Positions 25,051 to 32,052 of a stretch of DNA of 45,971 nt are shown piece by piece (the stretch's first letter is position 1; each line of letters begins with the position of its first letter). The translations under genes and the position numbers were made by a program. The notes under the pieces are model-generated. The model saw only the letters and a list, made by a program, of their open reading frames with translations. It ran no database searches and was not told the DNA's origin. This DNA comes from Bacillota bacterium (GTDB lineage Bacteria > Bacillota > Bacilli > Paenibacillales > Paenibacillaceae), in contig JAEZCJ010000037.1 in NCBI GenBank assembly GCA_023433615.1, positions 1 through 45,971 of the forward strand. The letters are read 5' to 3'.

Positions 25051-25099
25051 TAGTGGAGCAGGAAGTCGGTGGATAGTGACCCGTTACCGATATTCGTAA
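25031..25099 (+). CDS. Possible 22-aa leader peptide overlapping the CNNM gene
   Basis: The ATG at 25031 follows the strong SD GGAGGAGG by 12 nt and opens 22 codons (MKARLAGSGAGSRWIVTRYRYS). They end 31 bases inside the next gene in another frame. The SD has no other use in any frame, which is the main reason to suspect a translated leader. Its translation would open the hairpin at 25038-25050 and expose the downstream SD. Confidence 0.3.
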   Translation: MKARLAGSGAGSRWIVTRYRYS

Positions 25100-26418
25100 G
25101 TCTGGTATTAGTTGTGTTCTTGGTGTTCCTGAACGGCTTCTTCGTAGCGGCGGAGTTCGCTATGGTGAAGGTGCGCGGCACTCGGATCGATGCGCTCGTA
25201 TCCGAAGGGCATAAACGCGCGAAGTATGCAGAGCATCTGACGAATAATCTGGATGCCTATTTGTCTGCCTGTCAGCTCGGCATCACGCTCGCATCGCTCG
25301 GTCTCGGATGGTTAGGAGAGCCGGCAATCGCGCGCATGATTGAGCCGATGTTGATGCAGATGGGTGTCGGAAGCGATGTCGTCGTGCACACGGTTGCTTT
25401 TATCATCGCGTTCTCGATTATTACATTCTTGCATATCGTGCTCGGGGAGCTGGCGCCTAAGACGCTCGCGATTCGCAAGTCCGAAGGCGTAACGCTGCTG
25501 ACGGCAGCGCCGCTGATGGCGTTCCACAAGCTGATGTATCCGTTCATTTGGTTCCTGAACGGTACGGCGAATCGGTTGTTGAGGCTGTTCGGCATCATGC
25601 CTGCTTCAGAGCATGAATCGGCGCATACCGAGGAAGAAATCCGTATTCTGATGAAGGAATCTCACAAGAGCGGCCATATCGATAATACCGAGTTGACGCT
25701 CGTGGACAACATCTTCGACTTTGCCGAGACGAATGCGCGGGAGATCATGATCCCCCGTACCGAGATGAACTGCCTCTATGCGAATCTTTCCTTCGAGGAA
25801 AACAAACGGATCGCGCTCCAGGAGATGCATACCCGCTACCCGGTATGCGACAGCGATAAGGACAATATTATTGGCTTCGTCCATATTAAGGATATATTGA
25901 AGGTCAGCTCGCAAGGGCTGTCGAGCATTCGGCAGATCACGCGTCCGATTACGACCGTGCCGGAGTCGATGCAGATCAGCCAACTGCTGAAACTGATGCA
26001 GAAGAAGAAGACGCAGATCGCCATCCTGATCGACGAGTACGGCGGGACATCGGGTCTCGTCACGCTCGAGGACATCATGGAGGAGATCGTCGGCGAGATC
26101 CAAGACGAGTTCGATGAGGAACGCGCCGATATCGAACGCAAGGACAACACCACATACTCCATCAACGGGCTTATGTTGATCGAGGAAGTGAACAGCTATT
26201 TCGGCCTCGAGATCGAGAGCGACGACTACGATACGATCGGGGGCTGGCTGTATGCCCAGATCGAGATTCCGCCGAAGCGCGGACAGGGCGTGTTCTATTC
26301 CGACACGCATCGCTTCGTCATCGAAGAGACCGACAACCTCAGGATATCGCGCATTACCGTTCGCGTCATGAACGAAGGCGAGCTGAACGGCGATCTGCTG
26401 CAGGTCGAGACGGGCTAA
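25069..26418 (+). CDS. CNNM/CorC (HlyC/CorC) family transporter
   Basis: 449 residues. Architecture: CNNM membrane domain (about 1-190, with FLNGFFVAAEFAMVKVR and LGELAPKTLAIRKSE), tandem CBS domains (about 205-335, with MIPRTEMNCLYA and DEYGGTSGLVTLEDIMEEIVGEI), and a CorC-HlyC C-terminal domain. Relatives such as B. subtilis MpfA (YhdP) export Mg2+. GTG start with GGAG 10 nt upstream. The start overlaps a possible leader peptide. Not part of the B. subtilis order here. Confidence 0.9.
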   Translation: MDSDPLPIFVSLVLVVFLVFLNGFFVAAEFAMVKVRGTRIDALVSEGHKRAKYAEHLTNNLDAYLSACQLGITLASLGLGWLGEPAIARMIEPMLMQMGVGSDVVVHTVAFIIAFSIITFLHIVLGELAPKTLAIRKSEGVTLLTAAPLMAFHKLMYPFIWFLNGTANRLLRLFGIMPASEHESAHTEEEIRILMKESHKSGHIDNTELTLVDNIFDFAETNAREIMIPRTEMNCLYANLSFEENKRIALQEMHTRYPVCDSDKDNIIGFVHIKDILKVSSQGLSSIRQITRPITTVPESMQISQLLKLMQKKKTQIAILIDEYGGTSGLVTLEDIMEEIVGEIQDEFDEERADIERKDNTTYSINGLMLIEEVNSYFGLEIESDDYDTIGGWLYAQIEIPPKRGQGVFYSDTHRFVIEETDNLRISRITVRVMNEGELNGDLLQVETG

Positions 26419-26434
26419 TAAGCGGATGCAACGT

Positions 26435-26475
26435 AAAAAGACATTCAAACCTTGAACGAGGTTGAATGTCTTTTT
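26435..26475. terminator. Bidirectional terminator between CNNM gene and mnmA
   Basis: AAAAAGACATTCAA(A)CCT pairs with AGGTTGAATGTCTTTTTT with one bulged A; T-rich on both strands. Serves the two convergent genes. Confidence 0.9.
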
Positions 26476-26524
26476 TATTTCGGCATTTCCGTTCACTCGA
26501 CACGATCAATCCAATCGACCTCAG

Positions 26525-26592
26525 CCATTCCAAACCGTGCAATGAAACCGCAATTGTGTTGTTAATTTTTAATCGCTTGCATTCTGTGCAAT
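26525..26592 (-). repeat. Second copy of the TTGCA-N5-TGCAA dyad element
   Basis: Read on the minus strand, TTGCACAGAATGCAAGCGA (26573-26591) matches 17 of 19 bases of 20905-20923. A looser TGCAATG motif lies 40 bases further on. The gap 26476-26605 has no gene. Confidence 0.4.
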
Positions 26593-26605
26593 GTGAAGGC
26601 GGCAG

Positions 26606-27742
26606 CTAGCGAGCGCCGGCCTCCAGCACAGCGGGGTCTGCCTTATGCACGACGTCGATCGTGCCGCCGCCGAGGCAGACGTCGCCGTCGTAGAAGACGA
26701 CCGCTTGTCCGGGCGTGACGGCCTTTTGCGGGCTATCGAACTCGACGCGTGCAGCGGTACCGCCATCGAGTAACGTAACGGTTACCCCTTGATCCGGCTG
26801 ACGGTAGCGGAATTTCGCGGTGCAGCGGAAGGAGCTCTCCGGACGAGCATGCGCGATCCAATTCACGCCTGCCGCAGTAAGGCCGGATGAGTAGAGCGCA
26901 GGGTGGGTCTCCCCTTGGGCGACCAGCAGCTCGTTCTTCTCCAGATCCTTATCGACGACGAACCAAGGCTCGCCTGTACCCGAACCGCCGATGCCGAGAC
27001 CTTGACGCTGCCCGAGCGTGTAGTACATCAAGCCGTCATGCCGGCCCTTGACCTCGCCGCTTCGAATATCGACCATCGAGCCTGGCTGCGCAGGCAGGTA
27101 CTGGCTCAGGAATTGCTTGAAATTGCGTTCGCCGATGAAGCAGACGCCCGTGCTGTCCTTCTTCTTGGCCGTAGCAAGGCCGGCTGCTTCCGCGATGCGC
27201 CGTACCTCCGGCTTCGGCAGATGGCCGATCGGGAACATCGCCTTGGCGAGCTGGTCCTGGCTAAGCGCGTGCAGGAAGTAGGTCTGGTCCTTATTGCCGT
27301 CTACGCCGCGCAGCAGCGTCGCTCGACCGTCGGCGTCCCGCTCGACACGCGCGTAATGCCCGGTAGCGAGATAGTCCGCGCCTAGATCGAGCGCCTTGCT
27401 TAAGAAGTCGCCGAACTTAATTTCCCGATTGCACATGACATCCGGATTCGGCGTGCGCCCGCGCTTGTATTCATCCAGGAAATAGGTGAATACTTTGTCG
27501 AAGTAGGCCTGCTCGAAATTGACTGTATAATGGGGAATGCCGATCTGCTCGCAGACGCGGCGCACGTCTTCCGCATCCTCTTCGGCCGTGCAATGCCCGA
27601 ATTCGTCCGTATCGTCCCAGTTCTTCATGAATATGCCGATGACATCATAGCCTTGCTGCTTCAGCAGCAGTGCCGTCACCGAAGAATCGACGCCGCCGGA
27701 CATGCCGACAACGACGCGAGTTTGACTATTGTCTTTATTCAT
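26606..27742 (-). CDS. mnmA: tRNA-specific 2-thiouridylase MnmA (TrmU)
   Basis: 378 residues. Makes s2U34 in tRNAs for Lys, Glu and Gln using persulfide sulfur from a cysteine desulfurase. PP-loop GMSGGVDSSVTA at the N-terminus; catalytic Cys in PNPDVMCNREIKF and the second Cys in DSTGVCFIGERNF. The ATG at 27742 is chosen because similarity begins MNKDNSQTRVVVGMSGG. In B. subtilis trmU follows its dedicated desulfurase yrvO directly. Here it is inverted and separated from it by cymR. Confidence 0.96.
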   Translation of the reverse strand: MNKDNSQTRVVVGMSGGVDSSVTALLLKQQGYDVIGIFMKNWDDTDEFGHCTAEEDAEDVRRVCEQIGIPHYTVNFEQAYFDKVFTYFLDEYKRGRTPNPDVMCNREIKFGDFLSKALDLGADYLATGHYARVERDADGRATLLRGVDGNKDQTYFLHALSQDQLAKAMFPIGHLPKPEVRRIAEAAGLATAKKKDSTGVCFIGERNFKQFLSQYLPAQPGSMVDIRSGEVKGRHDGLMYYTLGQRQGLGIGGSGTGEPWFVVDKDLEKNELLVAQGETHPALYSSGLTAAGVNWIAHARPESSFRCTAKFRYRQPDQGVTVTLLDGGTAARVEFDSPQKAVTPGQAVVFYDGDVCLGGGTIDVVHKADPAVLEAGAR

Positions 27743-27766
27743 CGTTAGTTCCACCGCCTTCCCCCC

Positions 27767-27775
27767 ATTGTACCA
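27767..27775 (-). promoter_or_regulatory. Extended -10 promoter for mnmA
   Basis: On the minus strand TGGTACAAT, an extended -10 (TGn plus TACAAT), with a poor -35 (TGAAAA, 17-nt spacer), 25 nt before the mnmA start. Confidence 0.5.
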
Positions 27776-27814
27776 CAGACGGCAAAAGTTTTTCACGGAG
27801 AGGCTCGCTTTTTT

Positions 27815-27828
27815 CGCCATTCATGGCG
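27815..27828. promoter_or_regulatory. Dyad in the mnmA-cymR divergent region
   Basis: CGCCAT-TC-ATGGCG, perfect 6+2+6 inverted repeat between the divergent mnmA and cymR genes. It does not resemble the known CymR box; possible operator. Confidence 0.25.
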
Positions 27829-27904
27829 CGGTTATGTTACCATAAGAGAAGTGATCCGAATACCATGAATTAACGATCAACGCGACTAGAAAGCAGGTGC
27901 CACG

Positions 27905-28324
27905 TTGAAAATATCCACGAAGGGCCGTTACGGCCTTACCATAATGATGGAACTGGCAGCAAAGTTCGGCGAAGGTCCGACCAGCCTTAAGAGCATCGCC
28001 GAACGGAATCAGCTGTCCGAGCACTACCTGGAGCAGCTTGTTGCGCCGCTTCGCAATGCCGGCCTCGTCAAGAGCGTCCGAGGCGCATACGGGGGTTACG
28101 TGTTGTCGAAGGAGCCGGAGAGCATCACCTCCGGAGACATCATTCGCATTCTCGAAGGACCGATCTCGCCTGTCGACTTCACGGAAGAGGACGACCCTGC
28201 GAAGCGGGATCTCTGGCTGCGCATTCGCGACAGCATCGCCAACGTGCTCGACTCGACCACGTTAGCGGATCTTATTGCGTTCAAAGATACCCGCGAACTC
28301 GACTCCTACATGTTCTACATTTAG
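27905..28324 (+). CDS. cymR: Rrf2-family cysteine metabolism repressor CymR
   Basis: 139 residues, very close to B. subtilis CymR over the whole length (start KISTKGRYGLTIMMELA, wing RGAYGGYVLSKEPESIT, C-terminus SYMFYI). In B. subtilis CymR represses sulfur-uptake and cysteine-synthesis genes together with the CysK corepressor. There is no Fe-S-type Cys triad. TTG start with a modest AGGTG SD. Followed by repeat copy 2 and then the cysteine desulfurase, so sulfur regulation and sulfur mobilisation are adjacent. Confidence 0.95.
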   Translation: MKISTKGRYGLTIMMELAAKFGEGPTSLKSIAERNQLSEHYLEQLVAPLRNAGLVKSVRGAYGGYVLSKEPESITSGDIIRILEGPISPVDFTEEDDPAKRDLWLRIRDSIANVLDSTTLADLIAFKDTRELDSYMFYI

Positions 28325-28334
28325 GGTCCGCTTT

Positions 28335-28470
28335 CCAGCACGATGTAACGCTTCGGAGTGTACTCGGCATCGAATCTTGAACGCTGGCGAAAATTCCGGT
28401 GCTCATGTAGCTTTGACTACACTGCGCTCCTCATTTTCTACCATCGTCCAACCTTCTCGGCGCTGGTAAC
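28335..28470 (+). repeat. Structured intergenic repeat, copy 2
   Basis: Fills the cymR-desulfurase gap in the same orientation as both genes. Contains the core TCGAATCTTGAACGCT, the central stem GAAAAT (28389-28394) / ATTTTC (28433-28438), the inner hairpin TGTAG (28406-28410) / CTACA (28417-28421) and the shared tail TACCATCGTCCAACCTTCT. The left terminus is diverged; an end pairing CCAGC/GCTGG (28335-28339 / 28462-28466) may replace the usual outer stem. Confidence 0.85.
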
Positions 28471-28530
28471 CTGACAATTGATACGCCAGATTCTGGTGTA
28501 CAGAAACGTATTATCGAAAGAGGTACTACC

Positions 28531-29682
28531 ATGAAAACCATCTATTTGGATCATGCGGCGACGACGCCGATGCATCCGGAGGTTGCTGCGGCGATGCTCG
28601 AGGTAATGACCGGCGGTCCCGGCAACCCCTCGAGCATGCATGCTTATGGCCGCGAAGCCAAAGCCCGGCTCGCCCGTTCGCGGGACGAGCTGGCAGGCCT
28701 GCTCTCTTGCAAACCCTCCGAGCTGGTCTTCACCTCGGGCGGGACGGAGAGCGACAATGCCGCCCTGCTCGGCGCGGCACGTGCGATGCGGAAGCAAGGA
28801 CGCACGCACATCGTCACCTCATCGATCGAGCATCATGCCGTGCTGCATGCCGTCGAAGCGCTGGAACGCGAAGGCTTCCATGTAACGACAGTGCCCGTGA
28901 ACTCCGAAGGGACCGTGCTGCCGGAGGCCTTGCAGGCCGCCATTCAGCCCGGCCGGACGGCGCTTGTCAGCGTGATGTGGGCGAACAATGAGGTCGGCAC
29001 GATTCAGCCCGTGCAGGCCATCGGCGAACTGGCGCATGGCGCAGGCGCGCTCTACCATACGGACGCCGTCCAGGCGTTCGGTTCTTTGCCGATCGATCTG
29101 CGCGCCATGCCGATCGATCTTGCTTCCTTCTCGGCGCATAAGATCAACGGCCCGCAAGGCATCGGAGCGCTCTATATCGCGGCGGGAACGCCGTATGAAC
29201 CGGTATCGCACGGCGGTTCGCAGGAACGCCGGCGACGCGCGGGCACCGAGAATGTCGCCGGAGCGGCCGGCTTTGCCGCGGCTGCGGCGATCGCATGCGC
29301 GCAGCCGGAGGCGAAGGCAGCGGCTCTCCGCGAGCTGCGCGACGGGCTGGAACGCCGCCTGATCGAGCTGCTCGGCGCGGATCATATCGCGATCAACGGC
29401 AATCCTGCGAACCGGCTGCCGCATATCGCGAATATCAGCCTGCTCGGCACGGATACCGAATCCATGCTCATGAATTTGGACCTGGAGGGGATCGCGGCAG
29501 CCAGCGGCTCCGCCTGTACGTCGGGTGCGCTGGAACGGTCTCATGTGCTGAAGGCAATGGGCATTTCGGACGAAAGAATGACGTCGGCTGTACGCTTCAG
29601 CCTCGGTTTGGGGAATACTTGGGAAGACATCGAAACGGCGGCCCAAAAAATTGCAACCGTATCGAAACGTATCCGTAAGTAG
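28531..29682 (+). CDS. Cysteine desulfurase (IscS/NifS type, YrvO-like)
   Basis: 383 residues, PLP-dependent. Takes sulfur from cysteine and passes it as persulfide, most likely to MnmA for tRNA thiolation. The PLP lysine is Lys204 in SFSAHKINGPQG, with TDAVQAFG upstream. The mobile-loop nucleophile is Cys329 in ASGSACTSGALERSHVL. ATG with GAAAGAGG about 7 nt upstream. The gene order cymR-desulfurase is the same as B. subtilis cymR-yrvO. Confidence 0.93.
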   Translation: MKTIYLDHAATTPMHPEVAAAMLEVMTGGPGNPSSMHAYGREAKARLARSRDELAGLLSCKPSELVFTSGGTESDNAALLGAARAMRKQGRTHIVTSSIEHHAVLHAVEALEREGFHVTTVPVNSEGTVLPEALQAAIQPGRTALVSVMWANNEVGTIQPVQAIGELAHGAGALYHTDAVQAFGSLPIDLRAMPIDLASFSAHKINGPQGIGALYIAAGTPYEPVSHGGSQERRRRAGTENVAGAAGFAAAAAIACAQPEAKAAALRELRDGLERRLIELLGADHIAINGNPANRLPHIANISLLGTDTESMLMNLDLEGIAAASGSACTSGALERSHVLKAMGISDERMTSAVRFSLGLGNTWEDIETAAQKIATVSKRIRK

Positions 29683-29703
29683 AATGGAGGCGTCACAACG
29701 AAC

Positions 29704-30237
29704 GTGTACAAGCTGCAGCGGGTCATCGGACTGCCCGTTATCGACGGCAATACCGGCAAACAGGCAGGCAACGTGCAGGATGTGTGGTTCGATGAGCATT
29801 GGATGTTGACCGGCATAATCCTGAAGGCGAAGCGTTGGTGGTTCGCGACCTATTACATGGTCGTGAAGGGCGAACAAGTCGAAGCTTGGGGCGAGGATGC
29901 CGTCATCATCAAGAATAAGAATGCGGTCAGGAAGCTCCCGCATGCCGAGATCGGCCGGTCATTCCGTTCGGGCATCGTGCGAATGAAGGACCTGCCCATC
30001 GTGACGGCGAACGGGAAGCAGCTTGGACGCGTTTCGGATGTTTATTTTCAGGAAATAAAGGGTACACCAATAGTAGGCTTTGAATTATCAGATGGTTTTG
30101 TCTCGGATCTGATGGAAGGGCGCAAGTGGCTAAGAACACCTGCCGACTCGGGCGAATGGAAGCTCGGGGATGACGCGATTGTTGTCCCTGCCCGCTGTGA
30201 AGAAGACCTGGAGACAATCGTCACAGACTCGGGATAA
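29704..30237 (+). CDS. PRC-barrel domain protein (YrrD-like)
   Basis: 177 residues with two PRC-barrel repeats: residues ~3-80 (VIGLPVIDGNTGKQAGNVQDVWFD) and ~88-170 (LPIVTANGKQLGRVSDVYFQEIKGTPIVGFELSDG). PRC barrels also occur in RimM and in spore or photosynthetic proteins. YrrD of B. subtilis lies in the same region and has no known biochemical role. GTG start; GGAGG is 13 nt upstream. The desulfurase stop is 21 nt away, so probably cotranscribed. Confidence 0.8.
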   Translation: MYKLQRVIGLPVIDGNTGKQAGNVQDVWFDEHWMLTGIILKAKRWWFATYYMVVKGEQVEAWGEDAVIIKNKNAVRKLPHAEIGRSFRSGIVRMKDLPIVTANGKQLGRVSDVYFQEIKGTPIVGFELSDGFVSDLMEGRKWLRTPADSGEWKLGDDAIVVPARCEEDLETIVTDSG

Positions 30238-30253
30238 TAGGGAGATACGAATA

Positions 30254-30454
30254 ATGATGAGATGTCCGAATTGCAATTCGAAAGACATCGGCAAGATCGG
30301 TTCGCACCAGTTCTACTGCTGGGGCTGCTTCATTGAGCTTACCGTGAACGGCGAGAAAATGTCTGTGTTTCAAGTGGAAGAAGACGGCACGCTGAGCTCG
30401 CTCGACGACCTGTTCTTCGAAGAGCAGCCTGTCCAACAGATGCACGCTACATAG
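30254..30454 (+). CDS. Small zinc-ribbon protein
   Basis: 66 residues. The N-terminal half is a zinc ribbon with Cys4, Cys7, Cys22 and Cys25 (CPNC...CWGC). The C-terminal half is acidic and without motif. No known function; it resembles small conserved Paenibacillaceae proteins of this locus. Two adjacent ATGs; the first has GGAG 9 nt upstream. Starts 16 nt after the PRC-barrel gene, likely the same operon. Confidence 0.75.
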   Translation: MMRCPNCNSKDIGKIGSHQFYCWGCFIELTVNGEKMSVFQVEEDGTLSSLDDLFFEEQPVQQMHAT

Positions 30455-30477
30455 TCGGTCTTACGACAAACCGAATT

Positions 30478-30520
30478 AGCCGTTGCCTAGCTGCTTATGC
30501 AGTCAGGGCAGCGGCTTATT
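30478..30520 (+). terminator. Terminator-like stem after the zinc-ribbon gene
   Basis: AGCCGTTGCC (30478-30487) pairs with GGCAGCGGCT (30507-30516, one G-U), then TATTTG. Weak U-tract. Confidence 0.45.
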
Positions 30521-30627
30521 TGCTGAATGGGCACTGCTTGGCTAGGATGATTTGTCCAAGAGGTACATATAATGAACTGTACGGACGAAGCGTCTAAAGT
30601 CTACCCGCGCCGGGAGGTGATCGCCGA

Positions 30628-31698
30628 GTGGAAAAATGGAGGGACAGCCGGCTGTTCACCGGTCTTGTCTACGCGATACTGATCCTGATCGCGCTGCTGC
30701 TGCTCCAGCAATTGAAGCCTGCGATTATCGGGGTGTACGCCTTCTTCAAGACCGTGCTGGCGCCATTCCTGATCGCGATGATCATCTCGTACGTGCTGAA
30801 CCCGATCGTCACGATGCTGGCGGAGCGCAAGGTGCCGCGGTCGATTGCCGTGCTTATCATTTATGCGGTCTTCATCTCTGCGGTTACGGTCGTGTTGTTG
30901 AACGTCATCCCGATGTTCATCGAGCAGCTGGGACAGCTGAATAAGCATGCGCCGGAGCTTACGATGCGCGCGCAGAGCTTAATGAAGGATCTAAATAACA
31001 ATTCCTTCTTGCCGGAGAGCATTCGGACCGCCTTGGACAAGTCGCTGATTGCGGCAGAGAAACGATTGTCCGAAGCGGCTTTCAACTTCGTGAACAATAT
31101 CGGCGCGATGCTGAACGTCGTGTTCATCGCGTTCATCATCCCGTTCCTGGCCTTCTACATCCTGAAGGATTTCGATGCGTTCGAACGCGGCGTCATCGCC
31201 TATGTTCCGAGAGCGCATCGGCAGAGCATCATCCGTCTGTTCAAGGACATCGATGAGGCGCTCGGCAGTTATATCCGCGGTCAATTCATCGTCTGCTTGA
31301 TCGTCGGCTTCCTGGCCTATATCGGCTACTGGCTGATCGGCATCCCGTATCCGCTGCTGCTGGCCGGCATCGTGTCCGTGACGAACGTCATTCCGTATTT
31401 GGGTCCGTTCTTCGGGGCAGCACCCGCGCTGGTCGTCGCGTCCACGATATCGGTGAGAATGATGCTCCTCGTCGTTATTGTCAACACGCTCTGCCAGATT
31501 ATCGAGAGCAATGTCGTGTCGCCGCAGGTCGTCGGCCGTACGCTGCATATGCACCCGCTCACGATCATATTCGTCCTGCTCGTCGGCGGGGAACTGGCCG
31601 GACTCATCGGCATGATTCTGGCCGTCCCGATCTTCGCTGCCCTGAAGGTCGTCCTGCAGCATCTATTCGCGTATTACATCCGCAGGAAGACCATTTGA
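30628..31698 (+). CDS. AI-2E family transporter (YrrI-like)
   Basis: 356 residues, about eight membrane helices, AI-2E/PerM family: PFLAFYILKDF, the amphipathic RQSIIRLFKDIDEALGSYIRGQ, then PYPLLLAGIVSVTNVIPYLGPFFG and GGELAGLIGMILAVPIFA. Members export AI-2 or act as Na+/H+ antiporters; the substrate cannot be told. The GTG has GGGAGGTGA 9 nt upstream. The position just before alaS is that of yrrI. The alaS promoter overlaps its stop codon. Confidence 0.88.
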   Translation: MEKWRDSRLFTGLVYAILILIALLLLQQLKPAIIGVYAFFKTVLAPFLIAMIISYVLNPIVTMLAERKVPRSIAVLIIYAVFISAVTVVLLNVIPMFIEQLGQLNKHAPELTMRAQSLMKDLNNNSFLPESIRTALDKSLIAAEKRLSEAAFNFVNNIGAMLNVVFIAFIIPFLAFYILKDFDAFERGVIAYVPRAHRQSIIRLFKDIDEALGSYIRGQFIVCLIVGFLAYIGYWLIGIPYPLLLAGIVSVTNVIPYLGPFFGAAPALVVASTISVRMMLLVVIVNTLCQIIESNVVSPQVVGRTLHMHPLTIIFVLLVGGELAGLIGMILAVPIFAALKVVLQHLFAYYIRRKTI

Positions 31699-31724
31699 CA
31701 GCGCCGAGCCGAGTCCGATATAAT
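31695..31724 (+). promoter_or_regulatory. Sigma-A promoter for the alaS T-box leader
   Basis: TTGACA (31695-31700), 18-nt spacer, TATAAT (31719-31724). The -35 overlaps the stop codon of the preceding gene. Confidence 0.9.
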
Positions 31725-31730
31725 TTGACA

Positions 31731-32019
31731 GAAGAATCTCATAGGTCTCAATGCGTCGATGAAACGATAGTAAGCCGAAGCCCGCCGGCAGAGAGGGAGC
31801 TCCGCTTCGAATCCGAGGTTAGACGGATGCTTGAAGCGGCTGCGAGAGTTCCCAGGCGATAGGACGGCCGAACGCTGGTTTCGGAGTGCGAACGAACTTC
31901 GCCGGGTGGATCCGTTAATGTCCGAAGAGGAGACCCGCCGCTGCGTCTTGCAGGGCAGGTAACCAGGGTGGTACCGCGAACGTTAACTTCGTCCCTGCAC
32001 AATGCATGGGCGTTTTTTT
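31731..32019 (+). ncRNA. T-box leader RNA of alaS, Ala (GCU) specifier
   Basis: Stem I lower helix GAAAC/GTTTC, AGTAA on the 5' side, AGAGAG near 31790, specifier loop GAAC-GCT-G with GCT (Ala) at 31874-31876. The T-box AGGGTGGTACCGCG (31965-31978) has the bulge UGGU, which fits the A73 discriminator of tRNA-Ala. Canonical and useful as an internal reference for the hisS leader. Confidence 0.93.
31990..32019 (+). terminator. T-box regulated terminator of alaS
   Basis: CGTCCCTGCA pairs with TGCATGGGCG (one mismatch, one G-U) followed by seven T. Confidence 0.88.
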
Positions 32020-32052
32020 GTATTTCAACGAACAATTGGAGGCATAGCCGTC

